Origin: Aegilops tauschii subsp. strangulata
Lineage: Eukaryota > Streptophyta > Magnoliopsida > Poales > Poaceae
NCBI RefSeq assembly: GCF_002575655.3
Contig: NC_053038.3
Location: 205,890,730 to 205,954,729 of the forward strand
DNA: 64,000 nt
Reading direction: 5' to 3'
Below, in pieces: positions 1-10,748 of this stretch. The notes beneath the pieces were generated by a model that ran no database searches, was not told the origin of the DNA, and saw nothing but the letters and a program-made list of their open reading frames with translations. The position numbers were made by a program, and so were the translations under genes. The first letter of the stretch is position 1. Each line of letters opens with the position of its first letter.

Positions 1-362
1 CGGCAAGGATGTTATCCATGGGGACTTATCGGTGGTAAGGAACTGCAAAGCAGTGGGCACAGGGTCCCGGAAAACATCGAGGAGTATCCGCAGAATCTTC
101 TGGTGAAGCAAGCGATCATTAGTAATGTCAGGGATCTCCGGGAGGAAGTGGGTACGAGAACCTAATGTCAGAGTTAGTAAAATGTTTAACCCGAATAGAC
201 GAGAGATCAGAGTCAAGAGTATAGAGGAGGAATAAAAGATCCTAATACCACCCGATGGCGACGTGGGCCCGTAAGCCCCACAGCAAAGTTAGTAAAACAG
301 TTTTGGACAACTAGACTCAACTTCGGCCAAGGAGTTGGAAAGGGGGCTACCTACAGGCAGTC

Positions 363-376
363 GGCTCTGATACCAA
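363..376 (-). promoter_or_regulatory. Primer-binding site of element A
   Basis: The minus strand reads TTGGTATCAGAGCC two bases beyond the LTR end. This matches the initiator-methionine tRNA primer site used by many plant LTR elements. It fixes the element's orientation (minus) and marks the adjoining LTR as the 5' LTR. Confidence 0.8.
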
Positions 377-378
377 CT

Positions 379-3300
379 TGTGACGCCCTCGATTCAATCG
401 TACACTAATCATACACGCAAATGTGTACGATCAAGATCAAGGACTCACGGGAAGATATCACAACACAACTCTAGACACAAATTAAAATAATACAAGCTTT
501 ATATTACAAGCCAGGGGCCTCGAGGGCTCGAATACATAAGCTCGAATACACAAGAGTCAGCGGAAGTAACAATATCTGAGTACAGACATAAGTTAGACAA
601 GTTTGCCTTAAGAAGGCTAGCACAAAAGCATCTATGATCGAAAAGGCAAGGCCTCCTGCCTGGGAGCCTCCTAACTACTCCTGGTCGTCGGCGGTCTTCA
701 CGTAGTAGTAGGCATCGACGGTGGCATCTGGCTCCTGGGCTCCGACATCTGGTTGCTTCAACCGGAAAGGAGAAGAAAGGGGGAAAAGGGGGAGCAAAGC
801 AACCGTGAGTACTCATCCAAAGTACTCGCAAGCAAGGATCTACACTACATATGCAACATTATCAAAGGAAGGTTGTATATGTGGACGGCTGCAGAAATGC
901 CAGAATAGAGAGAAGGCCTAGTCCTAGACTAGCATCTTCTGGAAACCACCATCTTGCAGCAATAGGAGGGAGTAGAGTAGCATAAAGTAAAGTAGTAGTA
1001 GTGTTGTCAACCTCGGCCAGAGATCCTTTCTCGACTCCCTGTGAGAAAGCAATCCCAGAGCCATACTATCCAGTTATCATCACAATCCATTCCTCATCAC
1101 AAGTATTCAGTTCTAGTTGTATCGATCGGGATACAACTCCAAGTGTCCGTTACCATAGGACAGGCTATCGATAGATGTTTTCTTCCCTGCAGGGGTGCAC
1201 CAACTTACCCACCACGCTCGATTAACTCCGGCCGGACACACATTCCTGGGTCATGCCCGGCCTCGGCCAAACAATATGCTGCAACCCGACCTAGGCTTAA
1301 TAGAGAGGCCAGCACGCCGGACTAAACATATGCCCCCAGGGGTCATGGGCCATCTCCCCGGGAACTCCTGCACGTTGTGAGGGTGGCCGGTGAGCAGACC
1401 TAGCTACCTCCTTCAACAAGGCAGGTGCTTACGCAGTCCAACCCGGCGCGCGCCGCTCAGTCGCTGACGTCTATTAAGCTTCAGCTGATGCATACGACGC
1501 AGAACGCCCATACTATGTCCATGTGATGGTTAGTGCTATCAGGCCAGAGGCCCCTTGGATCAAATATCCAAATCGTAGTGGATTAGGAACGCGCGGTAAC
1601 AAGCAGAGACTCACGAAAGATGTGACCCCGTTGCCCCGTCTCGAGGACTTGCGGCAAGGACTAAGAATGCCTGGCCACGCCTCATAATTATCTCGCGGGC
1701 ACCCTCCAGGTCAACCCGTCTCCACATCACTCGCAATTAAGCTCGCGCGGGTACCCCTCAGGGCCGACCCGTCTTTAGTAACATGGTTCAGTGTAAAGTC
1801 ATAGTAACCATAGTAACTGTGTGTCCAAACATCAAGGGGAAAACCCGAGGAATCACCCCGGTGAATTCCACTCGATGTAATCATCAAGGTGAACGTAAGA
1901 GGAACCACCCCCGAGGTTCACACTTGAGGGGTTGCACGACAGAGTCGTATCGGAAGTGGTTAAGGAGGAAATCACCCTCGATGACCACGACCGAATAGCT
2001 ACACTACAGCGTTAACATCAGAAGTGCTGAAGAGGTCTCACCCTCGGCATTCGATAGTAACCCACTAGTGTCGAGCAACTAAGGGGAAAGTGATGTGCGG
2101 TGTCGGGGCCTGGTCTTCGATCCCGTTGATCGGGTCTTCGATGATGAAGCAGGGGCAACAAGGACAAGGTGGGGGTCACTGATGGGTCACTAACCAACCT
2201 ATACTAACCAGTTTAGGATAAGCAGGTAGGTAACAATGAGCAGGTTACAAAAGCAGGCTATGCATCAGAATAGGAGCAAACAATAACAGTAGCAAAATCT
2301 AATGCAAGCATGAGAGAATGGAATGGGCGATATCGGGATGATCAAAGGGGGGGCTTGCCTGGTTCCTCTGGCAAGGAGGGGTCGTCGTCGACATAGTCGA
2401 TCACAGGGGCGGCATCGGTCTCGGGGTCTACCGAAGAGAAGAGGGGGAAGAAACAGTAAATATAAAGCAAACATAGCATCACAAAGCAAGACATGACGAT
2501 AAGCTGAACTAGGGTCGACCTAACGTAGTACTATACATTGCAGACGGAGGGGATAAACATCTGAGGATGAATTCCCGGCGTTAGGCGGATTCCGGAGAGA
2601 GGAAAAGAGGGGGAAAGTTCCATGTTCAACATGCTAGGGGCATGTGACAGATGAACGGACCGCGTATTCGGATTCATTGGATTTTTCTGAGCAACTTTCA
2701 TATAGAAAACATTTTCATCCGAGCTACGGTTTATTTTCTATGAATTTCTAAAGATTTTAGCATTTCCAGAAATTATTTAAATTAACAGAAACGGTATTAT
2801 GACGTCAGCATTGCATGGGGATGACATCAGCCGTCAACAGACTCGCTGACCAGGGTCAAACCTAACCTGTGGGTCCAGTGGGACCCACATGTCAGCCTCT
2901 GTTAGTCTAACAGTAATTTATTCCAAACTAACAGGCTAATTAGAGGGGTGGGCCCTAGTTGTCAGTGACTAACTAATTACTAATTAATTAATAGATTTTA
3001 GTTAGTAGATTTATTTATTTTTAAAACGTTTTAAACAAGTGGGGCCCACACGTCAGTCTCACTGAGCAGCCCCGTCAACTGGGCCATCAGGGCCCACTGG
3101 TCAGCGACCCAGGGGCGGGGCCCACTGAGCCACATCGGCGTCGGCGCTGGAGAGAGCTCCGGCGAGCCTCTCCCGCGGCGGCCCTTGGCCTGAGAAGGCC
3201 GGAAAACGAGCACAGGGCTCCGTTTGACATCCAGCCAGGTGCGTTCGAATGCCCGCGGCAGCGCGCGTCGGGCGGCGGTCGTTGCGCAAGCAGGGGAGGA

Positions 3301-4646
3301 CGGAACAGATGGCGGTGGCGAGCACGGGCGGAGGCGGCATTCGGGACCTTGTCGGGATCGCGCTACGGGGCACGGGGAGGGTCGCGCGTGGGCGCGGTGG
3401 AAAGCGCGTGCGAAGGAGAGGCGATCTGCGGCGGAGGTGTGGCCGGAGGAGCACCATAGCGACGACGGCGAGCTCATCGGCAGATGGCGGCGCTCGGGAG
3501 CGATGACGATTGGCGATGCGGGTGCGCTAGCGAGCAAATAAAAGGCCAGGCGGCCTCTACGTGACGCGACGAGCGCGAAGGTGGCACGCACGGGACCCAA
3601 AGGTCACCGTGGCTACGCCGGCGACAAGCGCGAGCGGCGGAGTGTTCGATCGTCGGTGGCATCGGCGGCTACGAAATGTGGGCGAGCTAATGGAGAGGGG
3701 GAGGAGAAGCGGGAGCTCACAGCGGAGCCATAGGGAGTGGCAGTGAGCTCGGGGAGGGCGCGAGGTAGCCGGAATCGGCGACGAACGCCGGCGATCCGAA
3801 GGTTGAAGACGAGCTCGTTCCGATCGGAGTAGAGGCGCTCGGCTCGATCCCGATGGCGTAGGCGACGTAGACGATGACGAGGAAGACAGTGAGCTCCAGA
3901 TCGAGGCGCGGGAGGCACGGTGGCCATGGAATCGAGCGGCGACGGCGGCGAGCGTCTCGGGTAAGGTGGGGAACAAGAGAGGGAGAGGCGCGCGGGGGCG
4001 AATGGATGAGGATGACGAGAGGGGAGGCCACGGTGGAGATCTTATCCACCCCAACGGCCTGTAGCGACGCGGGGCGGCTAGCGGGTGCGGTGGCGACGGT
4101 GAACAGCTTCGGGCGCGGGCGCGCGAGGTGACGCGGGGAGGAGGGAGGCGTCGACGGCTCTGTTGGGTTGGGTACACACTATGCACTAAGGCCCAGCTAA
4201 CAGTGGCCCTTTTCTTTCTTTTTTTGAAACTTCTTTGTTTTCTTTTAATTTGAAAAGGCAAAACAGTTTTATAAAATACAAAGCTTGAACCTAAATTATT
4301 ATTATAATTTAGACTACAGCCACAATTAATTTGGTAGTTAAATAAATTAGCTTAGCATTTTTATAAAACAAAAAGGCATCTAAACAACGTTTTAACCATT
4401 GTTTTAATTACTTTAGGGCATTTAAACACTTTGCAAAAATGTTGGTTCATCACCAATATTGTCAAAAGGATATTTGCCACATGATGAACATTTTAGTTTT
4501 CATGTTTGAGCAATTTAGAATTTTGACTTTAATTTGAAACTGAGATTTGGACTGGAATAGAATCAAAGTGAGATTAGCAACAGTAACAATGATGACAAGG
4601 CGTCATTTAAAGGGGATTACTGTGGCATGATTCTCGGGGTGTTACA
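379..4646 (-). repeat. 5' LTR of element A (about 4.27 kb)
   Basis: On the plus strand it begins TGTGACGCCC and ends GGTGTTACA, aligned end to end with the LTRs at 47513-51296 and 55501-58140. It is unusually long for an LTR. It consists of an outer part full of short unrelated ORFs, an AT-rich part near 2650-3040 with ATTAATTAATT runs, a GC-rich block at about 3050-4140, and an AT-rich tail at 4200-4646. The longest ORF (minus, 3557-4261) is rich in Ser, Pro and Arg and matches no family I know; I do not call it a gene. Confidence 0.8.
3050..4140 (-). other. GC- and CpG-rich block inside LTR of A
   Basis: About 1.1 kb of GC-rich sequence with many overlapping ORFs on both strands, sharply bounded by AT-rich sequence. 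An equivalent block occupies the same relative place in the LTRs at 47513-51296 (about 49900-50820) and in the LTRs of element B. On the element's sense strand it lies where the start of the transcript would be expected. Function unknown. Confidence 0.6.
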
Positions 4647-6030
4647 TACCACATCACAATCAACATAATTAGCATATGTAGCAATACTAAAATGCACACG
4701 AACAATACGTGTTACCTTAACCTTGCCGATGTTGTTGAACCATTTGATGTAGTAAGGATGCGGATGGGGTCTTGTGGTGAGAGACAACTTCTCCACCATC
4801 TCCATGCTAGCCAAGTTGTTGCAACTCCCTCCTTCACAACTCCCTTTGTATGGAACAAATTATGCCTCTGATTTTGCTCAGCTTGTGTTACCTACACACT
4901 CAAAACATGTTGAGCAACTAAACTCTCATACCTGTCAGCATCTTCAGCAGCCATGTATTGCGTCTCTTGTTCAGAATCATCTCCACCGTGTTCTTCACTT
5001 GTAATAAGAGCCAAAGTCTCCTCATCATAGTCAGTAGTGGACTCATACCCACCATCCTCAGTAGCAATCATCACACGCTTAGATGGGCATTCTCCCGCAT
5101 AATGACCTCCACCCTTGCAACGATGACAAATAATATCATGCGTTTGCCCTGTTGATGCCATGGATGAAGAAGAGCTCTGTGCAGGCCCAAAAGGTGTGCT
5201 CTTGGCAGATAGTGGTGGTTGTGCCTGCTTTCTTGTATCATGGTTGGAGTTGGCAGTTGGTGGAGGTGCCGGTGCAGCAGAACATGTGGAAGTAGAGGAT
5301 GCACGCTGTGTCCATGATGAAGGTCGACCTGCAGAAAAATTAGTCTGCGCCAATGCCTGTCGATCCTGCACTTCACATTCAGCTTTGCAAGCAAGATGGA
5401 ATAAACGAGTGATATTGTTATACTCCTTATACTCTAAAATGGTCTGAATCTCTCTATTTAATCCACCGATAAAATGTGCAAGCATAGCTTCATTATCCTC
5501 AACAATACCACATCTAATCATGCCAGTTTGCAATTCCTGATAATATTCCTCTACAAAAAAATTCCTTGTCTCAAACGCTACAGTTTTTGAAGTAATTCAC
5601 GTTGATAATATGGTGGAACCCAACGAGTATGCATAGCAGTTTTCAAAGCAGCCCAAGTAGTAGGGATATTATCATGGTATAATCTACAATGTTCAGACCA
5701 CCAAACAGAAGCAAAACTAGTGAATTCGCAAATAACAGCAGCAACACGTCTATCCTCAGGATATTGTAAGCATGTGAAACGTTGTTCGGTTTCTAACTCC
5801 CAAGTAATATATACATCAGGAATGTATCTACCCTCAAATGGTGGAATATTCAATTTTAGTTTAGGAATATGGTCATAATCTCGTCCCTGAGGTGGTGCTG
5901 CAGCCCTACCATTGCGACTATATGCATGAGGTCGACCTGGTGCTGGTGGTGCTGGTGGTTGCACGTAGTTCTAATTTTGATCAACCTCATCCTCGTAATA
6001 GTCCTCCACCTCTGTAGTAGTTCTGGTTTG
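4647..6030 (-). pseudogene. gag: Decayed Ty3/gypsy gag and start of protease (fragment D1)
   Basis: The minus strand, read from about 6030 leftwards, encodes a gypsy capsid protein in pieces. A retrotransposon gag domain (5578-5964) has the typical I-P-P-F-E-G and V-W-W-S-E-H-C-R stretches. It continues in another frame at 4892-5533 and includes a CCHC zinc knuckle near 5085-5130 (C-H-R-C, then H, then C). The protease region follows at 4647-4890, with the N-N-L-A-S and D-C-D-V-V motifs. Lesions: TAG at 5578-5580, a frameshift near 5550, a stop near 5972, and a small deletion that turns the expected catalytic D-G-G into E-G-G. Element A cuts it at 4647. Its upstream end is lost at the junction with the LTR fragment at 6031. 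Confidence 0.8.
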
Positions 6031-6365
6031 CTTGTTGAGAATCGGTCGATGTGTGGAGTAATAGTAGTAGATGAAGAATCATTTCGGTCTACTTGTCACG
6101 GACATGATGCCTTCATGATCATTGCCTTAGATATTGTCATAACTTGGCGCTTTTCTATCAATTGCTCAACAGTAATTTATTTACCCACCATATGCTTTAT
6201 TCAAGAGAGAAGCCTCTAGTTAAACCTATGGCCCCTGGGTCTATTTTCCATCATATATTTTCATATCTATAAAACCAAAAACCTAAAAATACCTTGCTGC
6301 AATTTATTTATATTTACTTTATTTTTCCTTTTACTTATCTTCTATATCTATCTCTATTAGATCTT
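6031..6365 (+). repeat. Truncated LTR fragment E, left part
   Basis: Non-coding, AT-rich sequence that continues, after the insertion of element C, at 43827-44045. In style it matches the 3' half of the LTR of a common Triticeae gypsy group (Sabrina-like); this is from memory and not verified. The start of the LTR is missing, so the left limit is approximate and abuts the gag fragment D1. Confidence 0.5.
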
Positions 6366-7275
6366 TGTCGGTGCAACAAACCCTAGGTCTGTTGCCCAGA
6401 CTATGCACACGCACGGGGACAAGATTGAAGCACCAACCCAAGTCAGAATACAAGGGACCAAAGAATTCAAAGGACCAATGTGTAGATCAGAGGGACCAAG
6501 ATCAAACAAGAGAAGCAAGATACCATCCAGAGAAGGGCCTCCTTTGCCGGGCAGGCGAGCTCGGCAAGGGGTGAGGCCACCCCCAGAAGAAGACGTCCCG
6601 GCAGGGCCTGCCGGGACACACGGAGGCAAAACCACCTCACCAACTACCCCACCACGACCCACGTCGTCAATCAGTGCGGTGTCAAGCCGCGAAGTGATTA
6701 AGTGGTAGCCATTCGCCACATGGCAACCTCTCCCTATAGGAAATACCTACAGATGACACCCGTCCTGCGACGTGTCAAGCGAGCGGGCGTGGAGCTGGCA
6801 AGATAGCCCGGCAAGCCTTGCCAGGTAACCAACGATGTGACGTTGAGCGGTGCATTTAATGCGCCCTGTCAGCCCGCAGAGTTAGGTATGATAGCACTGT
6901 TTGCTATCTTATCAGTGCATAATGACTACTTTTCCATTGTGGTAACCCCTTCGTCTATAAAAGGAGGCCCATGCCAACGAGAGAAAGTGTTAGAAGGTTG
7001 GATAACTCACACCCCCATACGCGTGTAGCCACTATCGTCCTGAGGCAACCCTTGCCGGGCAAGTGTACTACGCTCCACTACCACCTTTCCACCATCAACC
7101 CACCAAAGCAGGAGTAGGGTTTTACGCCTCGCGGCGGCCCGAACCTAGGTAAAAATGCATGTATGATCTCTGTCGTGCTGCCACACGTTCGTCTGCTCTT
7201 TGTGCAACACGACGCCCCCTGCCGAACCAGCAAGGGGCCTTCTGGTCCCATATGTGGTCGCGGTTTCCCGCGACA
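6366..7275 (+). repeat. 5' LTR of element C (910 bp)
   Basis: Starts TGTCGGTGCAAC and ends CGCGACA. It aligns along its whole length with 42934-43826. The 5' copy retains about 25 bases near 6805-6835 that the 3' copy lacks. The two copies differ at many scattered sites, so C is not a recent insertion. Confidence 0.9.
6956..6963 (+). promoter_or_regulatory. TATA box in 5' LTR of C
   Basis: TATAAAAG, followed by a G-rich stretch; the same motif is kept in the 3' LTR at 43506-43513. It is the likely core promoter of element C. Confidence 0.65.
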
Positions 7276-7279
7276 TCTT

Positions 7280-7298
7280 TGGTGCGCCAGGTAGGGGG
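7280..7298 (+). promoter_or_regulatory. Primer-binding site of element C
   Basis: TGGTGCGCCAGGTAGGGGG begins four bases after the LTR end. It is a tRNA-complementary primer site of the kind used by Tat-lineage elements, distinct from the initiator-Met site used by the other elements in the window. Confidence 0.75.
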
Positions 7299-7303
7299 AT
7301 CGC

Positions 7304-8796
7304 TTGTGCGAACCTGAAGACGTGAGCAGCGCGTCACCTTCATTGTCATCTACATCTTCGACAACGCCATCGACCATGGCGCCCAAGAAGAAACCCGGTT
7401 CTACGGCTCATCCATCCACCTCGAAGGCTCCACCGCTCGCGGCCTCCAATGCTACGGGGGGTGCGGGGACACGCGAGGTTGCGGACGCTGCTAGGGATGT
7501 GGTCAGGGCGGGCGGCACCCTCACCACTTCCCCCGCGGCCGACGCAGGAGCAGGAGACATCGGAGGAGAGCAGCATCAGCAACACCTCGACGGCCACGTT
7601 CCACAAGATCTGGGGGAAGGAGTTACTCCATCTGCGCCCCTTTCGCCCACCGACGGGCACAGCCGCAGCAATGGTGCTCGGACCGGGGCGAACCGCCGCC
7701 CTCCGACCGCACCCACCACGGGTGCGGTCGCAGCGCGTGCACCTCCCCCGGGACGGGTCGACCAAGCCGCTGCGCCGGACGGAGCCACTGGTCGTCGAGC
7801 ACCTTCGCCGCACCACCCTGCCATCTAGGTGGTCGCCCCGCAGCAGTGGGGGCGCAATGTTGCCGCCGCTATCGCCGTCAGGAGCCGAGCGACGGCACGA
7901 TCGACTTCCTCATCATCCGTGCCAAGCACAGCTTCGGAGGCCATGGCGTGGGCTCAGCTGCTACTTAGGTTTCCACCAGCGGCCGAGCAGATGGACGAAT
8001 GGCGTGCCACCATCCAAAGTCTGCTCAGTTTTGCCGAGGCTGGGGGCTCGTGGCGAGCTCGACCGCCACGGCCTCCCCAAGCGACAGCAACGACTCGTGC
8101 TGCTGACCGTACGGAAGGAGCCATCCCCACGGTGTAGTCCCCGCCACGGCAGCCAGCGCGAGCGCAACGGTATCAAGACCCTGACGACGCCTCGATGGCC
8201 TCTTCTGACCCTCGAGCGCGTCCAGGCCAATGACGAACCTCGAAGGATAGGTAGAGGGGAGACACGCGTCGTCGTCGAGCAACCCCGCGACGACCTCCGC
8301 CGGACCGACGGGTGCGACGACCCTGACATTGACAAGCCCGTGCCTGGTATTGGCGGGTGCCTACCTTTTGAGGTTGGCTGCCATGCCTTCACTCGAGAAC
8401 TGCGGCAAGTCCGTTGGCCATCCGTTCGCACGTTCAAGCGAAAGATACCTGAGAAGTACGATGGGAGGCTGAACCCGGCAGAGTTCCTGAGCATCTACAC
8501 CATCGCCATTCAGGCTGCCGGGGGAAGAGATGAGAAGGTGTTCGCCAACTACTTCCCTTTGGCCCTCACGTCCAATGTGAGGTCTTGGCTGATGCACCTG
8601 CCGGAGAACTCCATGTCGTCGTGGGCAGACATGTGCCATGAGTTCATCGGCGCCTTCACCGGTGGCCACCAGGAACCGAGCCGACCCAGCGACCTGCAGC
8701 TTCTCCAATCGAAGGAAGGAGAAACCCTCCGTACGTATTTACAGAGATTTAGCAAAGTTCATAGAAATATCCCAAATATCCAGCTGGTAGCCGTGT
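7304..8796 (+). pseudogene. gag: gag of element C, N-terminal and capsid part
   Basis: Capsid protein of the Tat element. An ATG at 7376 opens with M-A-P-K-K-K-P; another in-frame ATG lies at 7304. The first frame is low-complexity (Ser, Ala, Pro, Gly), is interrupted by TAG at 7826-7828 and 8135-8137 and by TGA at 8231-8233, and then passes by frameshift into the frame of 8330-8796. There the retrotransposon gag domain is clear: F-K-R-K-I-P-E-K-Y-D-G, E-F-L-S-I-Y, N-Y-F-P-L-A-L, S-W-L-M-H-L-P, and the E-G-E-T-L-R-T-Y-L-Q-R-F motif. Element B interrupts it at 8796; the protein continues at 25620 with A-V-I-A-A-F. Confidence 0.85.
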
Positions 8797-10748
8797 GTAA
8801 CACCCACGATGCGACTATATCTCCCACGTGTCGAGGCACGACTTGGAGGCATAACCGCATGATGGTTTTGTCGCAAGAAGGGTCATCTTCACACAATCCC
8901 ATGTAATGAACAAGAATGGGATAAAGAGTTGGCTTACAATCGCCACTTCACACAATACATTAATTAATCATACATCATTCAGAGTACACACATAGTTCGA
9001 CTACGAACAAATACAAATGAAAAGAAGATAACCCCAAATGCTAGATCCCCGATCGTCCCAACTGGGCTCCACTACTGATCATCAGGAAACGAAACGTAGT
9101 AACGGCCAAGTTCCTCGTCGAACTGCCACTTGAGTTCGGTAGCATCACCTGCACCGGTATCATCGGCACCTGCAACTGTTTTGGTAGAATCTGTGAGTCA
9201 CGAGGACTCAGCAATCTCAAAACCCGCGAGATCAAGACTATTTAAGCTTATAGGAAGGATGGGGTAATGAGGTGGAGCTGCAGCAAGCACTAAGCAAATA
9301 TGGTGGCTAACATGCGCAAAGAAGAGCGAGAAGAGAAGCAACGCAACGGTCGTGAAGCTAGAAGTGATCAAGAAGTGATCCTGAAACTACTTACGTTCAA
9401 ACATAACCCACCCCGTGTTCACTTCCTGGACTCCGCCGAAAAGAGACCATCACGGCTACACACGCGGTTGATGCATTTCAATTAAGTCAAGTGTCAAGTT
9501 CTCTACAACCGGATATTAACAAATTCCCATCTGCCACATAACCGCGGGCACGACTCTTGAAAGTTTATACCCTGCAGGGGTGTCCCAACTTAGCCCATCA
9601 CAAGCTCTCACGGTCAATGAAGGATATTCGTTCTCCCGGAAAGACCCGATCAGTCTCGGAATCCCGGTTACAAGACGTTTCGACAATGGTAAAACAAGAC
9701 CAGCAAAGCCACCCGACTGTGCCGACAAATCCTGATAGGAGCTGCACATATCTCGTTCTCAGGGCACAACGGATAGGTCAAGCTACGAGTAAAACCAGCC
9801 CTCAAGTTTCCCCGAGGTGACCGCGCAGATTGCCCGGTTTGGACCAACACTCAGAGGAGCACTGGCCCAGGGGGGTTTAAAATAAAGATGACCCTTGAGT
9901 CTGCAGAACCCAAGGGAAAGGTATAGGTGGTAGGTAGGCAAATGGTAAAACCAAGGTTGGGCCTTGCTGGAGGAGTTTTATTCAAAGCGAACTGTTAAGG
10001 GGGTCCCATAAATCCCCAACCGCGTAAGGAACGCAAAAATCAAGGAACATAACACCGGTATGACGGAAACTAGGGCGGCAAGAGTGGAACAAAACACCAG
10101 GCATAAGGCCGAGCCTTCCACCCTTTGCCAAATATATAGATGCATTAATTAAATAAAAGATATTGTGATATCCCAACATAATCATGTTCCAACATGGAGC
10201 AATCTTCAACTTCACCTGCAACTAACAACGCTATAAGAGGGGCTGAGCAAAAGCGGTAACATAGCCAAACAACGGTTTGCTAGGAAGGTGGGTTAGAGGC
10301 TTGACATGGCAATATGGGAGGCATGATAAACAAGTGGTAGGTAGCGCAACATAGCGATAGAACGAACAACTAGCAAGCAAAGATAGAAGTGATATCGAGG
10401 GTAATGATCATCTTGCCTGAGATCCCGCAAGGAAGAAGAACGAGTCCATGAAGAAGACAAACGGACGTAGTCGAACGAATCCTCACAATCGCAAGTAACC
10501 GGAACTATCAAGGAGAAGCAACACCAGAAAAAGCAAACAACATGGTAAACCAACAAGCATGATCATGGCAATATGCACAACCAAGTATGATGCATGTCCG
10601 GTTTAATAAGGCATGGCATGGCAAAGTGCAACAAACAATACTACAAATTAAATGGAGCTCAATATGCAACGAGTTGCATATTGACGAAACACCACATTCA
10701 AGTTATTTAGTTCGTTCTCGTTTATGTACCCAACAATATTAAGTGTTA

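Larger units (their letters stand above)
1..4646 (-). mobile_element. LARD-like LTR retrotransposon A, 5' end only (cut by window edge)
   Basis: Read on the minus strand this is a 5' LTR (379-4646), a primer-binding site, and about 360 bases of internal sequence that run off the left edge. Both parts are clearly homologous, with many scattered differences, to the array at 44682-58140 (compare 1-378 with about 47134-47512). No retrotransposon protein domain is visible, which fits a non-autonomous large retrotransposon derivative. It has landed in the protease region of the gypsy fragment to its right: that reading frame stops at a conserved D-C-D-V-V exactly at position 4647. The target duplication cannot be tested because the other end is outside the window. 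Confidence 0.8.

Noticed and set aside
363..376. tRNA-like sequence
   Set aside because: Only the primer-binding stretch is tRNA-complementary; no cloverleaf can be drawn.
3557..4261. 234-residue ORF in LTR of element A
   Set aside because: Same GC-rich block, several overlapping ORFs on both strands, low-complexity composition.
6361..6365. Perfect target duplication for element C
   Set aside because: The flanks read atctt and atccc, so only three of five match; the boundary is supported by LTR ends and by flank continuity instead.
7449..8330. N-terminal half of a 485-residue ORF in element C
   Set aside because: Only the part after about 8330 matches gag; the first half is an alternative frame of the low-complexity gag N-terminus.
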